A stretch of DNA of 18,051 bases from RGIG5612 sp045601405 (GTDB taxonomy: Bacteria > Bacillota > Clostridia > Lachnospirales > Lachnospiraceae). This document shows, piece after piece, positions 1 through 5,915 of the stretch. The notes under the pieces are model-generated. The model was not told where the DNA came from. It ran no database searches and saw only the letters and a list, made by a program, of their open reading frames with translations. The DNA is taken from NCBI GenBank assembly GCA_045601405.1, contig JAZRZO010000057.1, positions 1 to 18,051 on the forward strand, written 5' to 3'. The position numbers were made by a program, and so were the translations under genes. Each line of letters opens with the position of its first letter. Within the stretch, counting starts at the first letter, position 1.

Positions 1-142
1 AAAGAAGTAAACAACTTCTTTCCCTGCCTTCCCGACGAGGGACGGGTGTGGGCAGAGCCCACAAAATAAAACTGGCCCCAGCAAAATAGCCGGGGCTAAT
101 GTTTCAATTTTTTCGGGACATTTTCCAAAATGCTTGACATAC
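1..142 (+). mobile_element. Possible right (3') end of an insertion sequence
   Basis: No intact gene is visible; one plus-strand frame is open from base 1 to a TAA at 67-69, but I do not recognise the 22 residues. The reason for calling an IS end is the motif GGGACATTTTCC at 115-126, followed by TGACATA at 135-141. The exact reverse complement GGAAAATGTCCC lies at 17950-17961, beside a second AATGTCC, just upstream of what looks like a transposase start. Paired, outward-facing motifs of this kind fit transposase-binding ends of two copies of one IS family in the same orientation. This is inferred from a 12-base match plus arrangement. The true boundary is not defined, because no target-site duplication could be assigned. 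Confidence 0.35.
75..96. terminator. Bidirectional hairpin terminator
   Basis: GCCCCAGC (75-82) and GCCGGGGC (89-96) form an 8-bp stem with one wobble pair around a 6-base loop. On the minus strand the stem is followed by CAGTTTTATTTT, so it can end transcripts coming from rplL. On the plus strand it is followed by a looser T-rich run (about 103-113), which would end a transcript entering from the left edge, such as that of a transposase. Confidence 0.5.
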
Positions 143-189
143 CATATTATTGAAAATTTTAATTTGTCCCGGAGAATGGAAATACCGTA

Positions 190-236
190 CCGCTCATCCG
201 TTTCTTAAGAGAGCCTCCCCCCGGAGGGGAAGGCTG
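190..236. repeat. Dispersed GC-rich palindromic repeat, copy 1
   Basis: This segment shares CTCATCCG (193-200) and a CCCCCGGAGG-GGAAGGCT block (218-235) with the segment at 11262-11307, in the same order and orientation. Here AGCCTCCCCC and GGGGAAGGCT fold into a stem of about 10 bp with a short loop. The repeat lies about 40 bases past the rplL stop and may help end the ribosomal transcript, although no strong U-tract follows it. I recognise the sequence type as a small palindromic element common in Lachnospiraceae genomes. It codes for nothing. Confidence 0.55.
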
Positions 237-275
237 AGTAAATGATCTGCATTGCAGATGTATAAGTTTGAAGTA

Positions 276-656
276 TTATTTTGCGGTTGCTTTTGCGCCC
301 TCTTCTTCGAGTTTCGCGATAAGGTCATCAGCTTCTGCCTTTGAAATAGCTTCCTTGATAACTGAAGGAGCGTTGTCAACAAGCTCTTTTGCTTCTTTAA
401 GACCAAGTCCTGTGTAATCACGGACAACCTTGATAACTTTAACTTTGTTAGGTCCGATCTCTGTGAGCTCGACATCAAATTCTGTCTTTTCTTCTGCTGC
501 TCCGCCTGCCTCTGCCCCCGGTGCTGCTACAACTGCAACGCCTGCTGCTGCGGATACTCCGAATTCTTCTTCACATGCTTTAACAAGCTCATTTAATTCC
601 AGTACCGATAACTCTTTGATAGCTTCGATAAATTCTTCTGTTGTTAATTTTGCCAT
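276..656 (-). CDS. rplL: 50S ribosomal protein L7/L12
   Basis: This 126-residue protein forms the flexible stalk of the large ribosomal subunit, bound through L10, and recruits the translational GTPases. The N-terminal dimerisation segment (MAKLTTEEFIEAIKELSVLE) is followed by an Ala/Gly-rich hinge at about residues 35-55. The conserved globular domain contains KVKVIKVVRDYTGLGLKEAK and ends KLEEEGAKATAK. Length and layout are normal for the family. The start has an AAGGAGA ribosome binding site a few bases upstream. It lies 27 bases after rplJ and shares its leader-controlled transcript. rpoB, its usual downstream neighbour, is not seen before the window edge. Confidence 0.97.
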   Translation of the reverse strand: MAKLTTEEFIEAIKELSVLELNELVKACEEEFGVSAAAGVAVVAAPGAEAGGAAEEKTEFDVELTEIGPNKVKVIKVVRDYTGLGLKEAKELVDNAPSVIKEAISKAEADDLIAKLEEEGAKATAK

Positions 657-683
657 TGTTTTTCTCCTTTATATATGACTGTG

Positions 684-1304
684 TTATTCCTTGGTTTCCT
701 CAGCGGGAGCTTCTTCTGCCGGTGCTTCAGCTGTGGGAGCCTCCTCTGCCGGTGCTTCCTCTGCCGGTGCTTCTTCTGTGGCAGCTTCCTCTTTTGCTTC
801 TGTTCCTTCTGCTGCCGCACCGCCGCCGGCTTCCGCGATCTGGTTAAGCACTCTTGCAAAGTTTGCTACAGGCGACTGTATGCTTCCAAGAAGCTTTGAG
901 AGCAGCTCTTCCCTTGGCGGGACTAACGCTATCTTCGCTATTCCTTCGGCATCATAATATGCGCCTTCAACAACGCCTGCCTTAAGCTCAAGCTCAGTTG
1001 CTTCTTTTGCGAATTTGCTCAGGATCCTGGCCGGCGTGGTTGCATCTTCCTTTGAAATAGCAATAGCTGTAGGTCCTGCGAGATGCTGCGTAAGCTCCTC
1101 GAACTCTGTGCCTTTTACCGCAAAGCCTATCATAGAGTTCTTGTAGACTTTGTAAACAACGCCGGCTTCTCTTAACTGTTTGCGCAGATTTGTGTCCTGT
1201 TCAACAGTAAGGCCTCTGTAGTCTACGAGAACAGCTGACTGCGCACCGTCAAGGTGTGCTGCGATCTCATTGATGACCGGCTGTTTAAGTTCGACTTTTG
1301 CCAT
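684..1304 (-). CDS. rplJ: 50S ribosomal protein L10, with an Ala/Glu/Pro repeat tail
   Basis: L10 anchors the L7/L12 dimers to 23S rRNA at the base of the stalk and represses its own operon by binding the leader. The start chosen, MAKVELKQPV, has AAGGAGGAATAAA directly upstream. An open frame runs 43 codons further upstream, but that is the L10 leader RNA. Residues 1-160 are an ordinary L10 body, including VDYRGLTVEQDTNLRKQLR and the C-terminal helix (about 135-158) that binds L12. Residues 161-206 are an added acidic tail dominated by AEEAP/ATEEAP units. This makes the protein 206 residues, against about 165-175 for common L10 proteins. At DNA level the tail is an imperfect 15-base tandem repeat. 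Confidence 0.96.
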   Translation of the reverse strand: MAKVELKQPVINEIAAHLDGAQSAVLVDYRGLTVEQDTNLRKQLREAGVVYKVYKNSMIGFAVKGTEFEELTQHLAGPTAIAISKEDATTPARILSKFAKEATELELKAGVVEGAYYDAEGIAKIALVPPREELLSKLLGSIQSPVANFARVLNQIAEAGGGAAAEGTEAKEEAATEEAPAEEAPAEEAPTAEAPAEEAPAEETKE

Positions 1305-1331
1305 TTTATTCCTCCTTATGATCTTATATTT

Positions 1332-1362
1332 AAAAACCCTCTCTGCGCGAAAACAGAGAGGG
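1332..1362 (-). terminator. Attenuator hairpin of the L10 leader
   Basis: On the minus strand CCCTCTCTG and CAGAGAGGG form a perfect 9-bp stem with loop TTTTCGCG, followed immediately by TTTTT. This is a textbook intrinsic terminator 27 bases before the rplJ start, placed so that L10 binding upstream can favour termination. Confidence 0.75.
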
Positions 1363-1436
1363 AGCGTTCTTACTCTTTGTTCCTCGGCAGGTTGATCTAC
1401 GTTACGCTTTTTTGCACCTGCTGTCTTCGGCAATAA
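1332..1436 (-). ncRNA. Ribosomal protein L10 leader (autoregulatory RNA)
   Basis: Reading the minus strand toward rplJ, the segment contains CCGAAGACAGCAGGT, then AACGTAGATCAACCTGCCGAG, then the attenuator hairpin. The AGCAGGT and ACCTGCC parts pair. This order, with a GAAGACAG motif and a CCTGCCGAGG strand, is the conserved L10-binding leader of Firmicutes rplJL operons. L10 (with L12) binds it when in excess and shuts off expression of both stalk proteins. It sits between rplA and rplJ, separating the stalk genes from the upstream ribosomal genes. The 5' boundary is approximate. Confidence 0.85.
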
Positions 1437-1477
1437 AAGATTTTTATTCAGTATTATTTTTTTGATCGCTTTTTATA

Positions 1478-2173
1478 TCAGTTAGCAAGCTTAGCCACGT
1501 TAATCCTTACTCCGGGCCCCATGGTTGATGCCACGGTTACGTTCTTAAGGTATGTTCCCTTAAGTGCCGCCGGGCGCGCCTTGATAATGGCGTCCATGAG
1601 AGTTCTGAAGTTTTCCTCCAGCTGCTCCGCGGTAAAGGATACCTTGCCGACCGGAACATGGACGATGTTTGCCTTGTCAAGCCTGTATTCTATCTTACCG
1701 GCTTTGATCTCTGCTATCGCCTTGGCCACATCCATGGTTACCGTGCCCGCCTTAGGATTCGGCATAAGACCCTTAGGGCCGAGAACCTTACCTAAGCGTC
1801 CCACAACGCCCATCATATCGGGAGTTGCTACAACTACATCATATTCAAACCAGTTTTCGTTTTGGATCTTCGGTATAAGCTCTTCCGCGCCTACAAAATC
1901 AGCGCCTGCTTCCTGTGCTTCTTTTTCCTTCTCTCCCTTGGCGAAAACAAGAACTCTTACAGACTTTCCTGTTCCGTTCGGAAGAACCACCGCGCCTCTG
2001 ATCTGCTGATCGGCGTGACGGCCGTCGCACCCTGTTCTGATGTGTGCCTCAACAGTTTCATCAAAGCCTGCTGTTGACGCATCTTTCACAAGCGCAAACG
2101 CTTCATTAACATCATAAAGTGCTGCTCTGTCGACCTTTTTTGCTGCTTCCGTATACTTCTTTCCGTGTTTCAT
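1478..2173 (-). CDS. rplA: 50S ribosomal protein L1
   Basis: L1 binds 23S rRNA at the mobile L1 stalk and assists release of deacylated tRNA from the E site. The 231 residues match the family length. MKHGKKYTEAAKKVDR opens the protein; the conserved core carries MGVVGRLGKVLGPKGLMPNP and the protein ends GPGVRINVAKLAN. ACAGGAGGTAAAAG sets the start. It follows rplK by 54 bases and precedes the L10 leader. Confidence 0.97.
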   Translation of the reverse strand: MKHGKKYTEAAKKVDRAALYDVNEAFALVKDASTAGFDETVEAHIRTGCDGRHADQQIRGAVVLPNGTGKSVRVLVFAKGEKEKEAQEAGADFVGAEELIPKIQNENWFEYDVVVATPDMMGVVGRLGKVLGPKGLMPNPKAGTVTMDVAKAIAEIKAGKIEYRLDKANIVHVPVGKVSFTAEQLEENFRTLMDAIIKARPAALKGTYLKNVTVASTMGPGVRINVAKLAN

Positions 2174-2192
2174 CTTTTACCTCCTGTGGTCC

Positions 2193-2217
2193 GTGCGGAG
2201 CATTTCGCTCCTCCCAC
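2193..2217 (-). promoter_or_regulatory. Stem-loop between rplK and rplA
   Basis: On the minus strand GTGGGAGGAGC and GCTCCGCAC pair through GGAGC/GCTCC and GTG/CAC around an asymmetric internal loop and a GAAAT terminal loop. There is no U-tract, so it is not a terminator. It could be an mRNA processing or protein-binding site in the rplK-rplA transcript. L1 is known to bind its own mRNA in several prokaryotes, but I cannot match this hairpin to that consensus with confidence. Confidence 0.3.
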
Positions 2218-2227
2218 TGCTACAAAT

Positions 2228-2653
2228 TTATTCTTCTACAGTAACACCCATAGAACGGCATGTGCCTTCGATCATGCTCATCGCAGCTTCTATCGACGCC
2301 GCGTTAAGATCAGGCATCTTTGTTTCCGCTATCTGGCGGATGTCGTCCTTTGATATCTTTGCAACCTTTTTAACATTCGGCTCTCCCGACCCGGACTCTA
2401 TCTTACATGCTTTTTTTATGAGCACTGCTGCCGGAGGAGTCTTGGTGATAAAGGTAAAGCTTCTGTCGGCATACACTGTGATAACAACAGGGATGAGCAT
2501 ACCGGTCTGGTCCGCTGTTCTGGCGTTAAACTCCTTTGTAAACTGTACGATGTTAACACCGTACTGTCCGAGAGCCGGACCAACCGGCGGCGCAGGACTT
2601 GCCTTGCCGGCTTCTATCTGTAATTTGATATATCCTTCAATCTTCTTTGCCAT
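2228..2653 (-). CDS. rplK: 50S ribosomal protein L11
   Basis: L11 binds the GTPase-associated region of 23S rRNA and is the site of thiostrepton action and stringent-response sensing. The 141 residues are the normal length. The N-terminal domain has the proline-rich PAPPVGPALGQYGVNI segment, and the C-terminal RNA-binding domain includes TKTPPAAVLIKKA and ends SMGVTVEE. GGGAG lies upstream of the start. It follows nusG by 43 bases in the classic secE-nusG-rplKA order. Confidence 0.97.
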   Translation of the reverse strand: MAKKIEGYIKLQIEAGKASPAPPVGPALGQYGVNIVQFTKEFNARTADQTGMLIPVVITVYADRSFTFITKTPPAAVLIKKACKIESGSGEPNVKKVAKISKDDIRQIAETKMPDLNAASIEAAMSMIEGTCRSMGVTVEE

Positions 2654-2696
2654 GTCTTTTGCATCTCCCTTTCTTCTTCAAAGCATAAAGAATTGT

Positions 2697-3215
2697 CTAC
2701 ATTTTCTTAATGTCCATAAAGCTTATGTCTACAGGGGTTTCCCTTCCGAACATATCCACGTTTATGGTCACGGTCTGCTTGCTTTCGTTGACCGCCGCCA
2801 CCTTGCCTACCGTACCTTCCCATACGCCTGCTATTGCCGTTACCAGATCTCCCACATTGTAGGATATGACGATCTGTTCTGCTTCGGAGATGAGCGGCTT
2901 CACCTCTTCTTCAGAGAGCGGAACAGGTTTGGACTCAGGACCTACAAAGCCTGTGACTCCTCTGGTATTTCTTACGACATACCAGGTTTTGTCGTTCATT
3001 ATCATATTCACAAGAACGTATCCCGGAAATCTTTTTTTCTGTATCTGTTTTCTCGAGCCGTTCTTTATCTCCACAACATCCTGCATCGGTATCAGTACTT
3101 CAAATATCTGATCCTGCAGCTTTCTGTTTACAATGGTTTTTTCTATATTAGCTTTTACTTTATTCTCATAGCCGGAATAGGTATGGACAACATACCAGTT
3201 TGCGCTATCTGCCAT
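2697..3215 (-). CDS. nusG: Transcription termination/antitermination factor NusG
   Basis: NusG binds the clamp of RNA polymerase during elongation and links transcription to translation or termination. The 172-residue protein has the NGN domain opening NWYVVHTYSGYENKVK with the FPGYVLVNM core, and a C-terminal KOW domain from about residue 118 (VGDLVTAIAGVWEGTVGKV). It ends with the typical DMFGRETPV stretch. GGAG lies 6-9 bases ahead of the start and the secE stop is 11 bases upstream. Confidence 0.97.
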   Translation of the reverse strand: MADSANWYVVHTYSGYENKVKANIEKTIVNRKLQDQIFEVLIPMQDVVEIKNGSRKQIQKKRFPGYVLVNMIMNDKTWYVVRNTRGVTGFVGPESKPVPLSEEEVKPLISEAEQIVISYNVGDLVTAIAGVWEGTVGKVAAVNESKQTVTINVDMFGRETPVDISFMDIKKM

Positions 3216-3226
3216 AAAATACTCCT

Positions 3227-3427
3227 TTAAGCTATCAGACCTATAAGAGCCTGAATTCCTGTATCCAAGAGCTTGATCAAAACACCAAGAATAACGGTAA
3301 CAACAATGATAAGTAAGGTCTGCTTTGCAACATCTCTTTTTTCAGGCCAGATTATCTTTTTGAATTCAGCCTTAAGGTTTTTAAAAAAACCTGATCTCTC
3401 TTTTTTATCAACAGTATTTTCAACCAT
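3227..3427 (-). CDS. secE: Preprotein translocase subunit SecE
   Basis: SecE clamps the SecY channel in the plasma membrane. This 66-residue single-span form is usual for Firmicutes. A charged N-terminal helix with the conserved KAEFKKIIWPEKRDV motif precedes one transmembrane segment at about residues 40-62. The start lies 2 bases after the rpmG stop, and its ribosome binding site (AAGGAGAC) is inside the last codons of rpmG, so the two are translationally coupled. Confidence 0.95.
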   Translation of the reverse strand: MVENTVDKKERSGFFKNLKAEFKKIIWPEKRDVAKQTLLIIVVTVILGVLIKLLDTGIQALIGLIA

Positions 3428-3429
3428 TT

Positions 3430-3579
3430 TTATTTAGTCTCCTTGTGAAGAGTATGTTTCCTGCAGAACCTGCAATATTTCATTGTTTCCATACGATCAG
3501 GATGGTTTTTTTTATCCTTTGTTGTATCGTAATTTCTCTGCTTACACTCTGTACATGCTAATATGATCTTGGTTCTCAT
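3430..3579 (-). CDS. rpmG: 50S ribosomal protein L33 (zinc-binding form)
   Basis: This 49-residue gene begins MRTKIILACTECKQRNY and ends HTLHKETK. It carries CxxC at residues 9-12 and CxxC at 36-39, the four zinc ligands of the C+ type of L33. Bacteria that also hold a C-minus paralogue switch to it under zinc limitation, but none is visible here. AAGGAG lies 8 bases before the ATG. It is the first gene of the secE-nusG-rplKA transcript. Confidence 0.95.
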   Translation of the reverse strand: MRTKIILACTECKQRNYDTTKDKKNHPDRMETMKYCRFCRKHTLHKETK

Positions 3580-3649
3580 TGCCTTTTCTCCTTAAAGTGC
3601 GGCTGATTATTTTTCAACATTAAAAAAAGGGTTCCCCCTAGCCGGATAA

Positions 3650-3678
3650 ATATAACACAGTACTGTTATTCGCGTCAA
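3650..3678 (-). promoter_or_regulatory. Sigma-A promoter for rpmG-secE-nusG-rplKA
   Basis: On the minus strand TTGACG (3673-3678) and TTATAT (3650-3655) are separated by exactly 17 bases, with a TG two bases before the -10 box. The predicted start lies about 60 bases before the rpmG ATG. A short GGG/CCC stem followed by seven T residues lies in the early leader, but the stem is too short to call a terminator. Confidence 0.65.
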
Positions 3679-3706
3679 GAAGTAATTGCCGCGTGAGCAT
3701 AAGTTT

Positions 3707-3737
3707 CTTAAGTGTCAATACATATGTTACACTTAAG
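3707..3737. repeat. Inverted repeat with 9-bp arms
   Basis: CTTAAGTGT (3707-3715) and ACACTTAAG (3729-3737) are perfect reverse complements around a 13-base spacer containing the palindrome ACATATGT. It lies about 30-60 bases upstream of the rpmG promoter -35 box. That placement would suit an operator or activator site. It could equally be a remnant IS end or an AT-rich cruciform. No T-tract follows, so it is not a terminator. Confidence 0.5.
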
Positions 3738-3847
3738 CAACCTCTGTTCATAAATATTTTGACTTTTATGTCATTTTTCTGCTGAATTATGGATGAAAAC
3801 AGGAACGGCTTTGGCTGTTTCGCACTTATTGGTCAAACATTAAAATG

Positions 3848-3878
3848 ATAACCGTCGTGTTCGCAGCACGGCGGTTAT
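3848..3878. terminator. Bidirectional hairpin terminator after the cdaA operon
   Basis: ATAACCGTCGTG (3848-3859) and CACGGCGGTTAT (3867-3878) form a 12-bp stem with one G-T pair and a 7-base loop. On the minus strand it follows the last gene fragment of the cdaA-galE array by about 70 bases and is followed by ATCATTTTAATG. On the plus strand it is followed by TTCTTTGTATTTCTT. It probably ends the long minus-strand transcript. Confidence 0.6.
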
Positions 3879-3948
3879 TTCTTTGTATTTCTTATTATCG
3901 ATAACAATAATACCAAGGTCATTATCACGAACAGATAAGCCAGCGGTA

Positions 3949-4846
3949 TCAATCCAGAAGATCGAGCAGGCCATTAAGCCCTTCTTTTTTATAGATCTCC
4001 TGCACTGTTCCTATTTCCTCGCCGATAAACTTATCTATTACTTTTATGCCTAAAAGCTCCACCGGGGCCTTGTCGTCTGTAAGTATCTTATCTCCGGCCG
4101 CATATGCTTCAGCTTCATTATGAACGCACTTCATCATCGCCCGAAGCTGAGGCTCTTTTATGTCGTTCAATGCTCCGGCCAGCTTTAAGTGGTCTTTTAC
4201 TATTGTGAAAAACTCAACAGTGGACATCTGGAATGGTATCGTTATGTCCTGGTAGGCATCCACCATGATGACGTCATATTTTTCCGCCGAGGCGCGCAGC
4301 CATGCCCTGCCGTCATTCACGGTGACCTCCACCTCTTCAGGCAGTCCAAAATATTCTCCGGCTATAGCTGCTATCTTTTCATCTATTTCAACTCCGGAAA
4401 AGCTGCGGAAAAACAAAAAGCACCATACAGGAGGCGAAGGCCGCCCATATAAGAAAGTTTCTTGTTACAAAAAGCGCCAGCAGGCCGGATATCCCGGCTA
4501 TCACGTATTTCCCCGCAACAGGTATCAGACATATCCATACTGCCGCGATTAGGATTCGAAGATAATGGCGGTTCGAATCCGGGTTCTTATCCACGCTTCT
4601 TCCGCCCCATAAACTCCCCAGCGCCATTGCTATCATTATGGTCTCGATTATGATCGTCCATACGATCTGGCTGGAGCTGAAATAAGGAGCAAGCAGCCTG
4701 CTTGCCCCCAGCTCAACGGCCATAAGCGACATTCCGGCAAAAAACTCCGTCATGTACATGAACCATTTATGTTTTAATATCTTTCTTTCAGGAATATTTT
4801 TTCCATAAGTTAATGCTCCGGTACAGGCATTCTCCGCGCAGCACAT
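3949..4846 (-). pseudogene. Broken membrane-bound spermidine-synthase-like methyltransferase-fold protein
   Basis: Two overlapping frames are pieces of one gene. The upstream piece (4846-4388) has the N-terminal membrane part: TEFFAGMSLMAVELGASRLL, several transmembrane helices, then a stop shortly after LFVFPQLFRS. The downstream piece (from about 4410 to 3949) is the C-terminal part: SGVEIDEKIAAIAGEYF, NDGRAWL, YDVIMVDAYQDITIPFQMS and a C-terminal DKAPVELLG motif. Intact relatives are about 500 residues, with further membrane helices and a glycine-rich SAM-binding loop between these pieces. Both are missing here, and the junction near 4395-4410 changes frame. A second deletion seems to follow the DHLK stretch, where the conserved strand after the catalytic region is absent. 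Family assignment is from memory. It lies 9 bases after galE, as the last member of the array. Confidence 0.8.
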
Positions 4847-4855
4847 TAACGTGTT

Positions 4856-5896
4856 TTATCTATAGCCGTCGGGATTATTGCTCTGCCATCTCCATGTGTC
4901 CTCGCACATCCTTGCAAGATCGAGCTGAGCTCTCCATCCAAGCTCTTTATCAGCAAGCGCGGGATCCGCGTAGCACATGTCAATATCCCCGGCACGGCGC
5001 GGTCCTATCTCATACGGTAGCTCATGCCCGCATGCCTTTGAAAAGGCAGCGATTATATCAAGCACGCTGTATCCGTTCCCAGTTCCCAGATTGTATATCT
5101 TAAGGCCTGTGGCCCCTTCTTTTCCGCCCGCTTTTTCTTTGTCGGCGATAATCTTTTCCAGGGCTTTAATATGCCCCTTTGCCAGATCTACAACATGAAT
5201 GTAATCCCTTACTCCCGTGCCATCAGGCGTATTGTAATCATTTCCGAAAACATTCACCTTCTCAAGCTTTCCTACTGCCACCTTCGCCACGTAAGGCAAA
5301 AGGTTATTTGGTATGCCTGCGGGATCCTCGCCTATCCGGCCGCATTCGTGCGCCCCGATCGGATTAAAATATCTTAAGAGTATTATGTTCCACCTGTCGT
5401 CAGCGCGGTTGAGGTCTGAAAGTATCTGTTCTATAAAAAGCTTTGTCCTGCCGTAGGGGTTGGTTGCCCCTGTGGGAAAATCCTCTCTTATCGGAACACT
5501 TTCCGGGTTCCCGTAAACAGTGGCTGATGATGAAAAGACAATGCTGCGGCAGCCGGCTTCCTTCATCACATGCAGAAGCGTGAGGGTTCCTCCTATATTG
5601 TTATCATAATATTTAAGGGGGATCTCTACTGATTCACCCACAGCCTTCAGTCCGGCAAAGTGGATCACCGCGTCCGGAGTCTCCTTGCGAAATATCTCCC
5701 TCAGCGCATCTTCGTCACGGATGTCGGCATTGTAGAACGCCGCTTTTTTCCCTGTGATGTCCTCTATTCTTTTAAGCGCTTCATCCGACGAATTTGAAAG
5801 ATTATCAACAACCGCCGTTTCCATTCCCGCTTCAAGAAGCTCAAGTACTGTATGGCTTCCTATGTATCCTGCTCCACCTGTAACTAAAACCTTCAT
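4856..5896 (-). CDS. galE: UDP-glucose 4-epimerase
   Basis: GalE interconverts UDP-glucose and UDP-galactose, often UDP-GlcNAc and UDP-GalNAc as well, using bound NAD. The start chosen, MKVLVTGGAGYIGSHT, has GGAGGAAAAA just upstream; an open frame 14 codons longer lacks a ribosome binding site. The NAD loop GGAGYIG is at residues 7-13. The catalytic Ser is at about 124 (FSSSATVYGN), with Tyr148 and Lys152 in NPYGRTK. RYFNPIGAH and RDYIHVVDLAKGH are family hallmarks. At 346 residues it is full length. It begins 19 bases after cdaR, where glmM is more usual, so it may supply sugar nucleotides for envelope glycans. Substrate range cannot be read from the sequence. Confidence 0.93.
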   Translation of the reverse strand: MKVLVTGGAGYIGSHTVLELLEAGMETAVVDNLSNSSDEALKRIEDITGKKAAFYNADIRDEDALREIFRKETPDAVIHFAGLKAVGESVEIPLKYYDNNIGGTLTLLHVMKEAGCRSIVFSSSATVYGNPESVPIREDFPTGATNPYGRTKLFIEQILSDLNRADDRWNIILLRYFNPIGAHECGRIGEDPAGIPNNLLPYVAKVAVGKLEKVNVFGNDYNTPDGTGVRDYIHVVDLAKGHIKALEKIIADKEKAGGKEGATGLKIYNLGTGNGYSVLDIIAAFSKACGHELPYEIGPRRAGDIDMCYADPALADKELGWRAQLDLARMCEDTWRWQSNNPDGYR

Positions 5897-5915
5897 TTTT
5901 TCCTCCGCTGTCAGA

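Larger units (their letters stand above)
3580..3948. other. Non-coding stretch between rpmG and the broken synthase gene
   Basis: This 369-base stretch has no convincing gene. From the rpmG side it holds the rpmG 5' leader, a sigma-A-type promoter (3650-3678), a dyad (3707-3737) and a bidirectional hairpin terminator (3848-3878). A minus-strand 25-codon frame at 3875-3952 could encode a hydrophobic peptide, but it lacks a ribosome binding site. No tRNA-Trp gene, sometimes found beside secE, is seen. Confidence 0.6.

Noticed and set aside
190..236. CRISPR or tandem array
   Set aside because: Only one unit is present here and the other copy is 11 kb away; there are no regular spacers.
691..957. 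Plus-strand Ala/Ser-rich repeat protein opposite rplJ
   Set aside because: The repeats are the complement of the Ala/Glu/Pro tail of L10 in another frame.
1305..1433. N-terminal extension of L10 by 43 codons
   Set aside because: The open frame runs through the L10 leader and its attenuator hairpin; the internal ATG at 1304 has a perfect ribosome binding site and the family start sequence.
2193..3230. Long plus-strand frame of 345 codons opposite rplK and nusG
   Set aside because: It is antisense to two certain genes, has no ribosome binding site and resembles no protein family; it is a shadow of their codon bias.
3620..3645. Terminator just after the rpmG promoter (GGG/CCC followed by T7)
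   Set aside because: The stem is only about 4 bp, too weak to be called a terminator.
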